Source: Rhodoferax aquaticus (GTDB lineage Bacteria > Pseudomonadota > Gammaproteobacteria > Burkholderiales > Burkholderiaceae_C). Taken from it: a stretch of DNA of 64,000 nt. Both the position numbers and the translations under genes were made by a program. The notes below the pieces were generated by a model. That model was not told the DNA's origin. It saw nothing but the letters and a program-made list of their open reading frames with translations, and ran no database searches. The stretch lies in contig NZ_CP036282.1 of assembly GCF_006974105.1 (NCBI RefSeq), forward strand, positions 3,782,001 to 3,846,000. Direction: 5' to 3'. Shown here piece after piece: positions 18,084 through 27,020 of this stretch (the stretch's first letter is position 1; each line of letters starts with the position of its first letter).

Positions 18084-18911
18084 ATGAAAGCTTCTATTTA
18101 CACACCTGCCTACTGCTTGCGCACGCTGGTTGCGTGGCTGGTGACTCTGGTGCTGTTCTTCCCGTTGGGCTGGCTGGTACTCACGGCCTTCAAGACCGAG
18201 CTGCAAGCCATCTCGGTGCCGCCTTTGCTGCTCTTCACGCCTACGCTGGAGAACTTCCAGATCGTGCAAGAGCGTAGCGACTACATGCTCTACGCCAAGA
18301 ACTCGCTCATCACCAGCGTGGCCTCCACCACTCTGGGCTTGATGCTGGCATTTCCGGCCGCGTATGCCATGGCCTTCTTCAAGGGCAAGTACACCAAAGA
18401 CATCCTGATGTGGATGCTCTCGACCAAGATGATGCCCGCCGTGGGCGCCCTGGTGCCGGTGTATGTGATGGCTCAGACCAGTGGCTTGCTGGACACCCGC
18501 ACCGGACTGGTGATCGTGTTCACCTTGTCCAACCTGCCCATCATGGTGTGGATGCTGTATTCCTACCTGAAGGAGATCCCGAACGAGATTCTGGAAGCAT
18601 CCCGCATGGACGGCGCCACGCTCTGGAGCGAGTTCCGCTATGTGCTGCTGCCTCTCACCATGGGCGGGCTGGCCTCTACCGGTTTGCTGACACTGGTGCT
18701 GAGTTGGAACGAGGCTTTCTGGTCGCTCAACCTGAGCGCGGCCAAGGCCGGCACGCTGGCCACGCTGATTGCCAGCTATTCCAGCCCGGAGGGTCTGTTC
18801 TGGGCCAAGTTGTCGGCTGCGTCCTTCATGGCGATCGGCCCCATCGTGGTCTTCGGCTGGTTCAGCCAAAAACAACTCGTTCAAGGCCTCACCTTCGGCG
18901 CGGTGAAGTGA
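18084..18911 (+). CDS. smoG: polyol ABC transporter permease 2 (SmoG-like)
   Basis: 275 residues, an MalG-type inner-membrane permease with six hydrophobic segments. The EAA loop is near residues 168-190 (LKEIPNEILEASRMDGATLW), with a C-terminal QKQLVQGLTFGAVK typical of this family. It pairs with the product of 17102 and the ATPase encoded at 19065. The ATG at 18084 directly follows a short GAGTCC; the ribosome-binding site is weak. The gene is flanked on both sides by the two-hairpin repeats. Confidence 0.92.
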   Translation: MKASIYTPAYCLRTLVAWLVTLVLFFPLGWLVLTAFKTELQAISVPPLLLFTPTLENFQIVQERSDYMLYAKNSLITSVASTTLGLMLAFPAAYAMAFFKGKYTKDILMWMLSTKMMPAVGALVPVYVMAQTSGLLDTRTGLVIVFTLSNLPIMVWMLYSYLKEIPNEILEASRMDGATLWSEFRYVLLPLTMGGLASTGLLTLVLSWNEAFWSLNLSAAKAGTLATLIASYSSPEGLFWAKLSAASFMAIGPIVVFGWFSQKQLVQGLTFGAVK

Positions 18912-18950
18912 TGCACACCTCCCGGCTTGCCCACTGCGTGTGGCCGCTTT

Positions 18951-19003
18951 CCCCCTTGCAGGGGGCGGTGCCAGCAGTCCGGCGGAGCCGGTCCTGCGGC
19001 ACC
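18951..19003 (+). repeat. two-hairpin intergenic element, copy B
   Basis: Hairpin one is CCCCC (18951-18955) with GGGGG (18961-18965). Hairpin two runs from GGTGCC (18967-18972) to GGCACC (18998-19003), with internal GCAG/CTGC and CGGC/GCCG pairs. Relative to copy A the outer stem changed from GGCTC/GAGCC to GGTGCC/GGCACC on both sides, which is compensatory. It lies in the 153-bp gap between smoG and the ATPase gene. Confidence 0.6.
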
Positions 19004-19064
19004 CCTGGGCCTGTGTGCCTGGTACGCAAACGTTCCTAACAAAACTATTCAGGAGACCTTCTTC

Positions 19065-20108
19065 ATGTCTTACCTCCAACTCAGCGGCGTTGAAAAGCTG
19101 TTCGGCGAACACCGCGTTATCAAGGGCATTGACCTGGCCATCCAACAAGGCGAATTTGTGGTGTTTGTGGGCCCGTCCGGCTGCGGCAAGTCCACGCTCT
19201 TGCGCCTGATTGCCGGCCTGGAAACCATCGACGGCGGCAGCTTGCAGCTCGATGGCCGGGACATCACCCACCAGCCCTCCAGCAAGCGCGACCTGGCCAT
19301 GGTGTTTCAGAGCTACGCGCTCTACCCGCACATGAGCGTGTTCGAGAACATGAGCTTTGCCTTGAAGCTGGCCCATGTGGACCCCGCCATCATCAAAGAC
19401 AAGGTGGACCGCGCCGCCAATATCCTGAACCTGACCAACTATTTGCAGCGCACACCCAAAGAGTTGTCTGGCGGTCAGCGCCAGCGTGTGGCGATCGGCC
19501 GCGCCATCGTGCGGGCCCCCAAAGTGTTTTTGTTTGACGAGCCGCTCTCCAATCTGGATGCAGCCCTGCGCGGCCAGACGCGTATCGAGATTGCCAAGCT
19601 GCACCGCGACCTCGGCGCCACCACCATTTACGTAACGCACGACCAAGTGGAAGCCATGACCTTGGCCGACCGCGTGGTGGTGCTACGCGACGGCAGTATT
19701 GAGCAGGTGGGTACGCCGCTGGAGCTGTATGACCGCCCGGCCAACCAGTTTGTGGCCCAGTTCATCGGCACTCCGCAAATGAACGTGGTCGAAGCCGCCA
19801 AGCTGCCCTCGGTGACTACCGTGGCCGGTGTGCAAGTGCCTGCGCTGGGTTCCATAGGCTTACGGCCTGAAAGCATCACGCTGGTGCAAGCCGGCCAGGG
19901 GGCTGTGCAAGCCAAGGTAGAGCTGATCGAGGCTCTTGGCGCCGAGACCCTGATCTATGTGACCACCCAGAACGGCGCCCAGCTGGTGGCTCGCTTGAAC
20001 ACCCGCACCGAGCTGCATGTGGGCGCTGACGTAGGCGTGCACATCGATGCCGATGCTGCCCACCTGTTTGATGCCAACGGCCGTGTCGTAGCCGCGGGCG
20101 CACGTTGA
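19065..20108 (+). CDS. smoK: polyol ABC transporter ATP-binding protein (SmoK/MalK-like)
   Basis: 347 residues. Walker A is GPSGCGKST (about 38-46), the Q-loop is in AMVFQSYALYPHM, the ABC signature is LSGGQRQRVAIGRAI, Walker B is VFLFDEPLSNLD and the switch His is in YVTHDQVEAMTLADR. A C-terminal TOBE/OB region (about 235-345, with LGSIGLRPESITLV) marks the MalK/UgpC group. It energises the two permeases. The ATG at 19065 has a strong CAGGAGACC upstream; the longer open frame to 18927 crosses the repeat and is rejected. The stop overlaps the start of the next gene (TGATG). Confidence 0.93.
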   Translation: MSYLQLSGVEKLFGEHRVIKGIDLAIQQGEFVVFVGPSGCGKSTLLRLIAGLETIDGGSLQLDGRDITHQPSSKRDLAMVFQSYALYPHMSVFENMSFALKLAHVDPAIIKDKVDRAANILNLTNYLQRTPKELSGGQRQRVAIGRAIVRAPKVFLFDEPLSNLDAALRGQTRIEIAKLHRDLGATTIYVTHDQVEAMTLADRVVVLRDGSIEQVGTPLELYDRPANQFVAQFIGTPQMNVVEAAKLPSVTTVAGVQVPALGSIGLRPESITLVQAGQGAVQAKVELIEALGAETLIYVTTQNGAQLVARLNTRTELHVGADVGVHIDADAAHLFDANGRVVAAGAR

Positions 20109-20860
20109 TGTCCGCCGTTATGACACCTCACCCACAGCAAGCCCTTCACGGCCAGGTGGCCGCTGTCACAGGTGCCGCTTCGGGCATTGGCTTTGCCAGC
20201 GCGAACGCCATGGTTCAAGCCGGTGCCCGCGTGGTGCTGATCGACCGTGATCGCACTGCACTGGACAAAGCCTGCGCAAGCCTCGGGTCTCAAGCTGTGC
20301 CCCTGGTGCTGGACCTGCTGGACCGCGACCAGTGCGCCAGCTTGCTCACTCAAGTGCTGGCACTGGAAGGGCGCTTGGATGTGTTCCACGCCAACGCCGG
20401 CCTGTATGTGGGCGGCGACCTGGTCGACAGCGATCCGGATGCCATCGACCGCATGCTCAACCTGAACATCAATGTGGTGATGAAGAACGTGCATAACGTG
20501 CTGCCGCACATGATCGCGCGGGGCTCGGGCGACATCATCGTGACCAGCTCACTGGCAGCGCACTTCCCGACCCCGTGGGAGCCCGTGTATGCGTCGTCCA
20601 AGTGGGCCATCGACTGCTTTGTGCAGACGGTGCGCCGCCAAGTGTTCAAGCACGGATTGCGCGTAGGCTCGATTTCCCCGGGGCCGGTCATTACCTCTTT
20701 GCTGTCTGATTGGCCTGCCGACAAGCTGGCAGAAGCCAAGGCCAAAGGCAGCTTGCTGGAGGCCTCGGAAGTCGCTGACGTGGTGATTTTCATGCTGACC
20801 CGTCCGCGCGGCATGACCATCCGCGACGTGGTGATGATGCCCACCCAGTTTGATCTTTAA
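20108..20860 (+). CDS. SDR polyol dehydrogenase (sorbitol/galactitol dehydrogenase-like)
   Basis: 250 residues. The Rossmann motif TGAASGIGFASA is near 20-31, NAG (as HANAGLYVGG) near 95, the catalytic Ser in IIVTSSLAAHF, and YASSK as YxxxK. The start ATG overlaps the stop of the ATPase gene, showing translational coupling in the operon. By context it oxidises an imported polyol at a secondary carbon to a ketose with NAD(P)+, as in sorbitol to fructose or galactitol to tagatose. The pathway role is inference from position; the SDR fold is clear. Confidence 0.85.
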   Translation: MSAVMTPHPQQALHGQVAAVTGAASGIGFASANAMVQAGARVVLIDRDRTALDKACASLGSQAVPLVLDLLDRDQCASLLTQVLALEGRLDVFHANAGLYVGGDLVDSDPDAIDRMLNLNINVVMKNVHNVLPHMIARGSGDIIVTSSLAAHFPTPWEPVYASSKWAIDCFVQTVRRQVFKHGLRVGSISPGPVITSLLSDWPADKLAEAKAKGSLLEASEVADVVIFMLTRPRGMTIRDVVMMPTQFDL

Positions 20861-20904
20861 GCGATCTCCCAGCGAACCCTGATCCACTTTTTTTACGCCT
20901 GACC

Positions 20905-22305
20905 ATGACCACGATTCTTCACCTCGGACTGGGCTCGTTCCACCGCGCACACCAAGCGCTTTACATCCACAAACTGCGGCAGCGTGGTGATACCGAATGG
21001 TCCATCACCGGCGGCAATCTGCGCCCGGACATGCTGGCCACCATGGAGGCCCTGCAGGCCCAAGGCGGCGCGTACACGCTGGAAACCGTGACGCCCCAAG
21101 GCGAGCGCAGCTACACCCGCATTGAGTCGATCCAGAAAGTCATTCCTTATCAGGATGACCTGGCCCCGCTGATTGCAGCCGGTGCTGAGGCTGCCACCCG
21201 CATCATTTCGTTCACAGTGACCGAAGCCGGCTACTACCTGGGTGCAAAAAACCAACTGGACTGGGCCACCTTTGCGGACCTGCGGGCTGACCTGGAGGCG
21301 GTGAAGGCGGGCCGCGCCGGCCACACTATTTACGGCGGCTTGGTCAGCATCTTGCGGGCCCGCATGCGCAGCGGCGCCGGTGCGGTGACCCTGATGAACT
21401 GCGACAACCTCCGCCACAACGGCGAGCGTTCGCGCGCCGGCTTGCTGCAGTTCATTGACGCACTCGGCGACGCCGCGCTCAAGGCATGGGTAGAGCAGAA
21501 CACCAGCAGCCCCAATGCCATGGTGGACCGCATCACCCCGCGGCCCACGTCGGATGTGGCCGAGCGCGTGAAGGCCGCGACCGGCTGGGACGATCAAGCC
21601 GCCATCATGGGTGAGAGCTTTATCCAGTGGGTGATTGAAGACAACTTCATTGCCGGCCGCCCTGCCTGGGAGCAGGTGGGCGTGGAAATGGTGCAGTCGG
21701 TTGACGCCTATGAAGAAGCCAAGATCCGCCTGCTCAATGCCACCCACAGCTGCATCGCCTGGGCCGGCACCCTGGTGAGCTACCAGTACATCCACGAAGG
21801 CACGCATGACTCCGTCATCCGCCGCTTTGCGTATGACTACGTGACGGACGACACCATTCCTGTGTTGGATACGCCTGAAAAGCCCAGTCCGCTGGACTTG
21901 CGCGCCTACCGCGACGTGGTGCTGGATCGTTTCGGCAACCCTGCCATTTGCGACACCAACCAGCGCGTGGCCATGGACGGTTATTCCAAGATTCCGGGTT
22001 TCATTGCCCCCACCATTCGCGAGCGTCTGGCCCGGGGTGAATCCATCTCGAGCGTGTCCATGTTGCCTGCGCTGTTTCTGGCTTACCTGCAGCGCTGGCA
22101 CCGGGGCGAGATTGCCTACACCTACCAGGACCAGGCCATGGATACGGCTGCAGCGCACGCCATGTGTGAATCTGCCGACCCGGTCGCTGCCTTTGCGGCA
22201 GACAATGTGCTCTGGGGGGCGCTGGCTTCGCACCCGCAGCTGGTAGGCGCCTTGCGGGTGGCGCACGAGCGGGTGGGCCTGTTTGTGAAGAACCACCGCA
22301 GATGA
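20905..22305 (+). CDS. mannitol dehydrogenase family protein (mannitol 2- or D-arabinitol 4-dehydrogenase)
   Basis: 466 residues, cytoplasmic, of the long-chain polyol dehydrogenase family. The N-terminal nucleotide-binding motif is LHLGLGSFHRAHQ (about 5-17). The family signature KIRLLNATHSCIAW holds the KxxxxNxxH catalytic lysine, asparagine and histidine near residue 275. It converts D-mannitol to fructose or D-arabinitol to D-xylulose with NAD+. The xylulokinase at 23341 in the same cluster favours a D-arabinitol (DalD-like) role, but mannitol activity is usual in this family and both may apply. It follows the SDR gene by 44 bp in the same operon. Confidence 0.88.
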   Translation: MTTILHLGLGSFHRAHQALYIHKLRQRGDTEWSITGGNLRPDMLATMEALQAQGGAYTLETVTPQGERSYTRIESIQKVIPYQDDLAPLIAAGAEAATRIISFTVTEAGYYLGAKNQLDWATFADLRADLEAVKAGRAGHTIYGGLVSILRARMRSGAGAVTLMNCDNLRHNGERSRAGLLQFIDALGDAALKAWVEQNTSSPNAMVDRITPRPTSDVAERVKAATGWDDQAAIMGESFIQWVIEDNFIAGRPAWEQVGVEMVQSVDAYEEAKIRLLNATHSCIAWAGTLVSYQYIHEGTHDSVIRRFAYDYVTDDTIPVLDTPEKPSPLDLRAYRDVVLDRFGNPAICDTNQRVAMDGYSKIPGFIAPTIRERLARGESISSVSMLPALFLAYLQRWHRGEIAYTYQDQAMDTAAAHAMCESADPVAAFAADNVLWGALASHPQLVGALRVAHERVGLFVKNHRR

Positions 22306-22392
22306 CCGTTCTGCAAAGGTCCTGCATCAGCGCATCACATTGGCTATAAACAGCGCATCCGCAAACAGCGACAACCTATTGCAAGAAGTGCC

Positions 22393-23331
22393 ATGGCAGC
22401 AAACAAGCACCCCACCACACCACGACAGCGGGGCCCCGAACTAGAGGCTGACTACAACCGCAATCCGTCCTTGGGCTACGAGCCCACGGCCGAGGTAGGG
22501 TTCATACGCTGTCTGGACCACGGCTACCCCACCCCCTTGGCGCGTTGGCACTGCCATGATGAATACGAGCTGCACCTGATTACGGCCACCTCAGGCAAGG
22601 CGTTTGTAGGTGACTGGATTGGACCTTTTCAGCCGGGCAACTTGGTGTTAACGGGTCCCCGATTGCCCCACAACTGGGTCACCATGGATGCGCCGCCGGG
22701 TGGAGTGGCAGAGCGTGACTTGGTGATCCAGTTTTTGCATGGCCCCATTGAAGCGGGCGCCCAGCACATTGCCGAACTACGCGACATGCTGCCGCTGCTC
22801 GAACGAGCCAAGCACGGCATAGAGTTCTTTGGCATGTTGCGTACTGCGCAAGAACATTGGCACCGTGTCAAAGCCAACCGGGGCTTGGCCCGCCTCGCCG
22901 CGTTTTGCGCCTTCATGGCGGAGCTGAGCCAATGCACGGACTACCGCTTGCTGTCTAACGCACAGCTACAGAGCGTAGACAGTGACGCGCAGCAAGACCA
23001 AATCAATGTGATCCTGAATCGCATCACTGAAAACATCGCAGAACCATTGGCCGCCTCCGAACTCGCGCAAGAACTGGGCATGACGGAAAGTCGGTTCTCA
23101 CGATTCTTCAGACGCGCCACCGGCAACACCTTTACCGATTTTGTGAACCATGTGCGGGTCACGCGGGCGTGTCAGTTGCTGATGGAGTCAGACCACTTCA
23201 TTGCTGACATTGGCTTCGAGGTGGGGTTTAACAACTTGGCCAATTTCAACCGGCGTTTTTTGGACATCAGAGGCATGACCCCCAGCGAGTACCGACGCCA
23301 GGCGGCGAGCCGCTTTGGCGTCAAAGCCTAA
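22393..23331 (+). CDS. AraC family transcriptional regulator of the polyol cluster
   Basis: 312 residues. An N-terminal cupin-like ligand domain (about 40-130: WHCHDEYELHLITA) is followed by a C-terminal double helix-turn-helix (about 215-305: AASELAQELGMTESRFSRFF and ADIGFEVGFNNLANFNRRF). The layout resembles Pseudomonas MtlR, the mannitol activator. It lies in the operon, 87 bp after the dehydrogenase and 9 bp before the xylulokinase. It may bind the TACCA repeats before smoE (inference). Adequate upstream sequence GCAAGAAG precedes the ATG. Confidence 0.9.
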   Translation: MAANKHPTTPRQRGPELEADYNRNPSLGYEPTAEVGFIRCLDHGYPTPLARWHCHDEYELHLITATSGKAFVGDWIGPFQPGNLVLTGPRLPHNWVTMDAPPGGVAERDLVIQFLHGPIEAGAQHIAELRDMLPLLERAKHGIEFFGMLRTAQEHWHRVKANRGLARLAAFCAFMAELSQCTDYRLLSNAQLQSVDSDAQQDQINVILNRITENIAEPLAASELAQELGMTESRFSRFFRRATGNTFTDFVNHVRVTRACQLLMESDHFIADIGFEVGFNNLANFNRRFLDIRGMTPSEYRRQAASRFGVKA

Positions 23332-23340
23332 GGACTTTGC

Positions 23341-24816
23341 ATGTATCTTGGCATTGATTTAGGAACTTCTGGCATCAAGCTAGTGCTTTTAGACGCGCAG
23401 AAAACCCTTGTAGCCACTTCAGACGCCGCGCTCACGGTGCAGCGTCCGCACCCGCTATGGAGTGAGCAAGACCCGCACGCATGGTGGCATGCGCTAGAAG
23501 ATGCCGTGGCGCATTTGCGCCACACGGCCCCACAGGCGTGGGCACAGGTTAGGGCCATCGGTTTATCAGGCCAAATGCATGGCGCCGTGGTGTTGGACGC
23601 GCAAGACCAAGTCCTGCGACCTGCCATTTTGTGGAACGATGGGCGTGCGCATGCAGAGTGCTTGGCACTGGAAGCGCAAGTGCCAGAGTCTCGCCATATC
23701 ACGGGCAACTTGGCCATGCCGGGGTTCACAGCGCCCAAGCTTTGTTGGTTGCGCACCCATGAACCGCAGGTGTTTACCCGCACCCGAAAAGTGCTGCTGC
23801 CCAAGGACTGGCTGCGCTTGCAACTTGTGGGCGACTATGTGAGCGACATGTCCGATGCGTCTGGCACTTTATGGCTTGATGTTGCGAAACGCTGCTGGAG
23901 CGTACCCATGCTAGAGGCATGTGGTCTGAACCTAAGCTATATGCCACGGTTGATAGAAGGCAGCGCGTCCAGCGGAACGCTGCGCACGCCATTGGCAGCG
24001 CAATGGGGCTTGTCACCGCAGATCATTGTGGCCGGTGGAGCTGGGGACAACGCGGCCAGTGCCATTGGCGTAGGTGCGACCTCCGAGGGCCAAGGCTTTG
24101 TGTCGCTTGGTACATCTGGCGTGGTGTTCCAGGTGGGTACGACTTATGCGCCTGCACCAGCACTTGCATTGCATGCCTTTGCACATGCGATCCCGCAACG
24201 GTGGCACCAGATGTCGGTCATGCTCAGCGCCGCCAGCGCCTTCAGTTGGGCGGCACGACTCACCGGTTGCACCAATGAAGCCGACTTTGCGCACAAAGCT
24301 GCCTCACTGACTGAAACGGAACAAGCCCAGGCGCCCCTATTTTTACCCTACCTCAGTGGAGAGCGCACGCCCCACAACAACCCCATGGCCACGGGTGTTT
24401 TGATGGGCATGCGCGGTGAGCATGGTGCGGCAGACATTGCCTATGCCGTCATGGAAGGGGTCTCGTTTGGGCTGCGCGACGGCTTAGCTGCCATGGGCCA
24501 GCCCAACGTGACTGCCAGCCAACAGCCAGCCTTAGCGTTGGTGGGTGGTGGTGCACGCAGCGATGCATGGGCCCAGCTTGTGGCCAGTGCGTTAAACCGT
24601 ACCTTGCAACGCTCTACCAATGCCCCTATTGCTGCCGCACTGGGTGCAGCACGCCTTGCGCAGCTCGCAGATGGTGGGTTGGAAGAAGAGGTTTGCTCCC
24701 CGCTGGAGAGTGGCCAGTTGTTTAACCCAAGTCTTCGCCATCAAGCCCTACTAGCACCTCGGTACGATCGATATCGCCAACTCTACCCAGCTCTGCAAAG
24801 CCATTTTCACGCATAG
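23341..24816 (+). CDS. xylB: xylulokinase
   Basis: 491 residues, the usual length. FGGY carbohydrate kinase: N-terminal phosphate motif MYLGIDLGTSGIKLVLLD, substrate-side LSGQMHGAVVLD and ILWNDGRAHAEC, and a C-terminal ATP-binding domain with SLGTSGVVFQ and ALVGGGARSDAWAQ. It phosphorylates D-xylulose to xylulose 5-phosphate, which enters the pentose phosphate pathway. It follows the AraC gene with only 9 bp between them and is the last gene of the polyol cluster. It supports arabinitol or xylitol as one of the substrates of the cluster. Confidence 0.93.
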   Translation: MYLGIDLGTSGIKLVLLDAQKTLVATSDAALTVQRPHPLWSEQDPHAWWHALEDAVAHLRHTAPQAWAQVRAIGLSGQMHGAVVLDAQDQVLRPAILWNDGRAHAECLALEAQVPESRHITGNLAMPGFTAPKLCWLRTHEPQVFTRTRKVLLPKDWLRLQLVGDYVSDMSDASGTLWLDVAKRCWSVPMLEACGLNLSYMPRLIEGSASSGTLRTPLAAQWGLSPQIIVAGGAGDNAASAIGVGATSEGQGFVSLGTSGVVFQVGTTYAPAPALALHAFAHAIPQRWHQMSVMLSAASAFSWAARLTGCTNEADFAHKAASLTETEQAQAPLFLPYLSGERTPHNNPMATGVLMGMRGEHGAADIAYAVMEGVSFGLRDGLAAMGQPNVTASQQPALALVGGGARSDAWAQLVASALNRTLQRSTNAPIAAALGAARLAQLADGGLEEEVCSPLESGQLFNPSLRHQALLAPRYDRYRQLYPALQSHFHA

Positions 24817-24832
24817 TCATAGGCTTAAAAGG

Positions 24833-24856
24833 CCCGCCCCTTGCGCGAATGGCGGG
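24833..24856 (+). terminator. possible hairpin terminator after xylB
   Basis: CCCGCC (24833-24838) pairs with GGCGGG (24851-24856) in the 94-bp gap before the next gene. No T-run follows, so it is at best a weak or Rho-assisted terminator. Confidence 0.3.
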
Positions 24857-24910
24857 TATTGGGCAGACTGAACGTCTTACAGAGGTACGGGTAAAGCGTT
24901 TGGAGCGTGC

Positions 24911-27016
24911 ATGGCAATTGACCTTGGGGCGGATGAAAAACTGGCTTTGCTAGCGCAAGGCTTAGACCAGTTGGACATCGGGTTTACCGTTTTTGACCGT
25001 GACTTGGTGATGGTGGCTGCCAATAAGCGGTTTCAGGCCATGCTCAACTTCCCTGACCATCTGTGCCAAGTGGGCGCCACCTTGGAGCAAGGGCTCAGAC
25101 ACAATGCAGCCATGGGCGAGTACGGGCCTGGCGATATTGAGGCCTTGGTTAAACCACGCCTTGCATTGGCCAGGCAGTTTTTGCCGCACCGCTTTGAGCG
25201 CAAGCGCCCCGACGGCAGCATCATCGAAGTCTGCGGCAACCCGCTACCAGGTGGTGGCATGGCCACTACGTATACCGATGTCACGCAAGCGCGCTTGCGC
25301 GAGCAGGCGCTGGTCGCCCTCAGCGCCGAACTTGAGCAACGCGTAGATGCCCGCACCCAAGAACTGCGCCAACGAGAGAAAGAACTGGCCCACAAAGCAG
25401 ACATGTTGGAACAAGTCATCAGCAATGTGAACCAAGGCATTAGTTTTGTAAACGCTGACTTAGAAATTGAGCTCTGCAACCAAAAATTTGGGGAGCTGCT
25501 GGACCTACCCGCGGAGCTTTGCAAGCCGGGTATTTCATTCACCGCACTGGCTTTGTTCAATGCCGAGCGCGGAGAATATGGCCCTGGTGACCCGTACATG
25601 CTGGCCAAGATGCGCATTGATGCGGCGCGCCAGTTCATCGCCCACCGATTCGAACGCACGCGCCCAAGCGACGGCATCACGCTGGAGATCATGGGGCAAC
25701 CCACGCCGGACGGCGGCATGGTCACGACCTACTTGGATGTGACGGAACGCAAGGCCACGGAGCGAGCCTTGCAAGACGAGCGTGAGCAACTTCGCAACAT
25801 CGTGCAAGGCACCCACGCGGGCACCATGACCTATGACCTGACTACGGGTGAGGTGGAAGTCAACGCACGTTGGGCAGAGATACTGGGCTACCGCCTGGAA
25901 GAGCTTGAGCCCATAAGCACCACCACACTGATGCGCGTTTGCCATCCCGCTGACTTAGAGGGCATCATGGACGCCATGTTTAGCCACTTTAAAGGGCAGA
26001 CCGCTTACTACAACCACGAGCACCGGGTACTGCACAAAGACGGGCGCTGGATATGGGTTGCCGCGCACGGCCAAGTGTCTAGCCGCAGCCCTGAAGGGCG
26101 CGCCCTCAAGATGGCGGGGGTACACATCGACATTACCGAACGCAAGCAAGCCGAAGCACACATCCGTGAACTCAACGAAACCCTAGAAGAGCGGGTGGCC
26201 GAGCGCTCTGAACAGCTGAGTGCAGCCATGCAGTCGCTCCACAAGTCACAAGAAGAATTGGCGCGCAGCGCGGCCAAAGCCACGCTCAGTACCTTGGTGG
26301 CTAGTGTGTCGCATGAACTCAATACACCGCTGGGCAACAGCCTCATGGCTGCCAGCACCTGCTCAGCCGCAGCACGTCACTTTCTTATGCAGTACGAGGC
26401 GGGCCAGGTCAAGCGCTCCGACTTGGCGCAATTCGTGGAGCAAATCAGCGATGGCACGGCGCTGGTCGAGCGCAATTTGCACCGTGCGGTGGAGTTGCTT
26501 ACAAGTTTCAAGCAAGTAGCCTCTGACCAGGCCAGCGAACAAATGCGTGAGTTTGAGGTGGCCGCCGTAGTCACCGAGGTCTTGGACACCATGAGCCCTA
26601 CCCTCAAGCGCTACAAGCATCAGGTCACGGTCGACATAGCTCCAGAACTATGGGTCGCCAGCTATCCAGGCGCTTTGGGTCAGGTGGTGATCAACCTGGT
26701 TAACAATGCTTACCTGCACGCGTTTGAACATAAGCAGCAAGGCACTGTGCACATCGCAGCCCACGCGCAAGACGGCATGGTGCATCTGACGGTGAGCGAC
26801 GATGGTGCAGGCATGGACGCAACGCTGCTCAACCAATTGTTTCACCCGTTCTTCAGCACCAAGATTGGCCGTGGTGGCACGGGACTGGGGATGACGATTG
26901 TCGAAAACCTGGTCAAAAAGGTACTGGGGGGCACACTCCATGTGCGCTCTGCGCTGGGCCACGGGACCACGTTTGAGATGCAGATACCCTGCACTGCGCC
27001 ACACCCTGCGCAATGA
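24911..27016 (+). CDS. soluble three-PAS sensor histidine kinase (HELNTP-class)
   Basis: 701 residues, no signal peptide or membrane segment. Two closely related PAS-like modules occupy about 10-125 and 155-280; both contain GEYGPGD and an HRFERxRP segment, so they arose by duplication. A PAS_3 module (about 285-405) with HKDGRWIWVAAHG follows, then a coiled coil and DHp with SVSHELNTPLG, and the HATPase with DDGAGMD and GRGGTGLGM boxes. It phosphorylates an unlinked or nearby regulator; the CheY at 27327 is a candidate. The ATG at 24911 gives a normal N-terminus; upstream GGAGCG is a modest ribosome-binding site. Confidence 0.88.
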   Translation: MAIDLGADEKLALLAQGLDQLDIGFTVFDRDLVMVAANKRFQAMLNFPDHLCQVGATLEQGLRHNAAMGEYGPGDIEALVKPRLALARQFLPHRFERKRPDGSIIEVCGNPLPGGGMATTYTDVTQARLREQALVALSAELEQRVDARTQELRQREKELAHKADMLEQVISNVNQGISFVNADLEIELCNQKFGELLDLPAELCKPGISFTALALFNAERGEYGPGDPYMLAKMRIDAARQFIAHRFERTRPSDGITLEIMGQPTPDGGMVTTYLDVTERKATERALQDEREQLRNIVQGTHAGTMTYDLTTGEVEVNARWAEILGYRLEELEPISTTTLMRVCHPADLEGIMDAMFSHFKGQTAYYNHEHRVLHKDGRWIWVAAHGQVSSRSPEGRALKMAGVHIDITERKQAEAHIRELNETLEERVAERSEQLSAAMQSLHKSQEELARSAAKATLSTLVASVSHELNTPLGNSLMAASTCSAAARHFLMQYEAGQVKRSDLAQFVEQISDGTALVERNLHRAVELLTSFKQVASDQASEQMREFEVAAVVTEVLDTMSPTLKRYKHQVTVDIAPELWVASYPGALGQVVINLVNNAYLHAFEHKQQGTVHIAAHAQDGMVHLTVSDDGAGMDATLLNQLFHPFFSTKIGRGGTGLGMTIVENLVKKVLGGTLHVRSALGHGTTFEMQIPCTAPHPAQ

Positions 27017-27020
27017 AACC

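Noticed and set aside
17838..19646. Long antisense open frame (about 600 codons) under the polyol permease and ATPase genes
   Set aside because: It is the complementary-strand shadow of clear ABC genes in GC-rich DNA, low-complexity and His/Gly/Gln-rich, with no domain. Similar antisense frames at 687-1736, 20893-22296 and 53152-54750 were dropped for the same reason.
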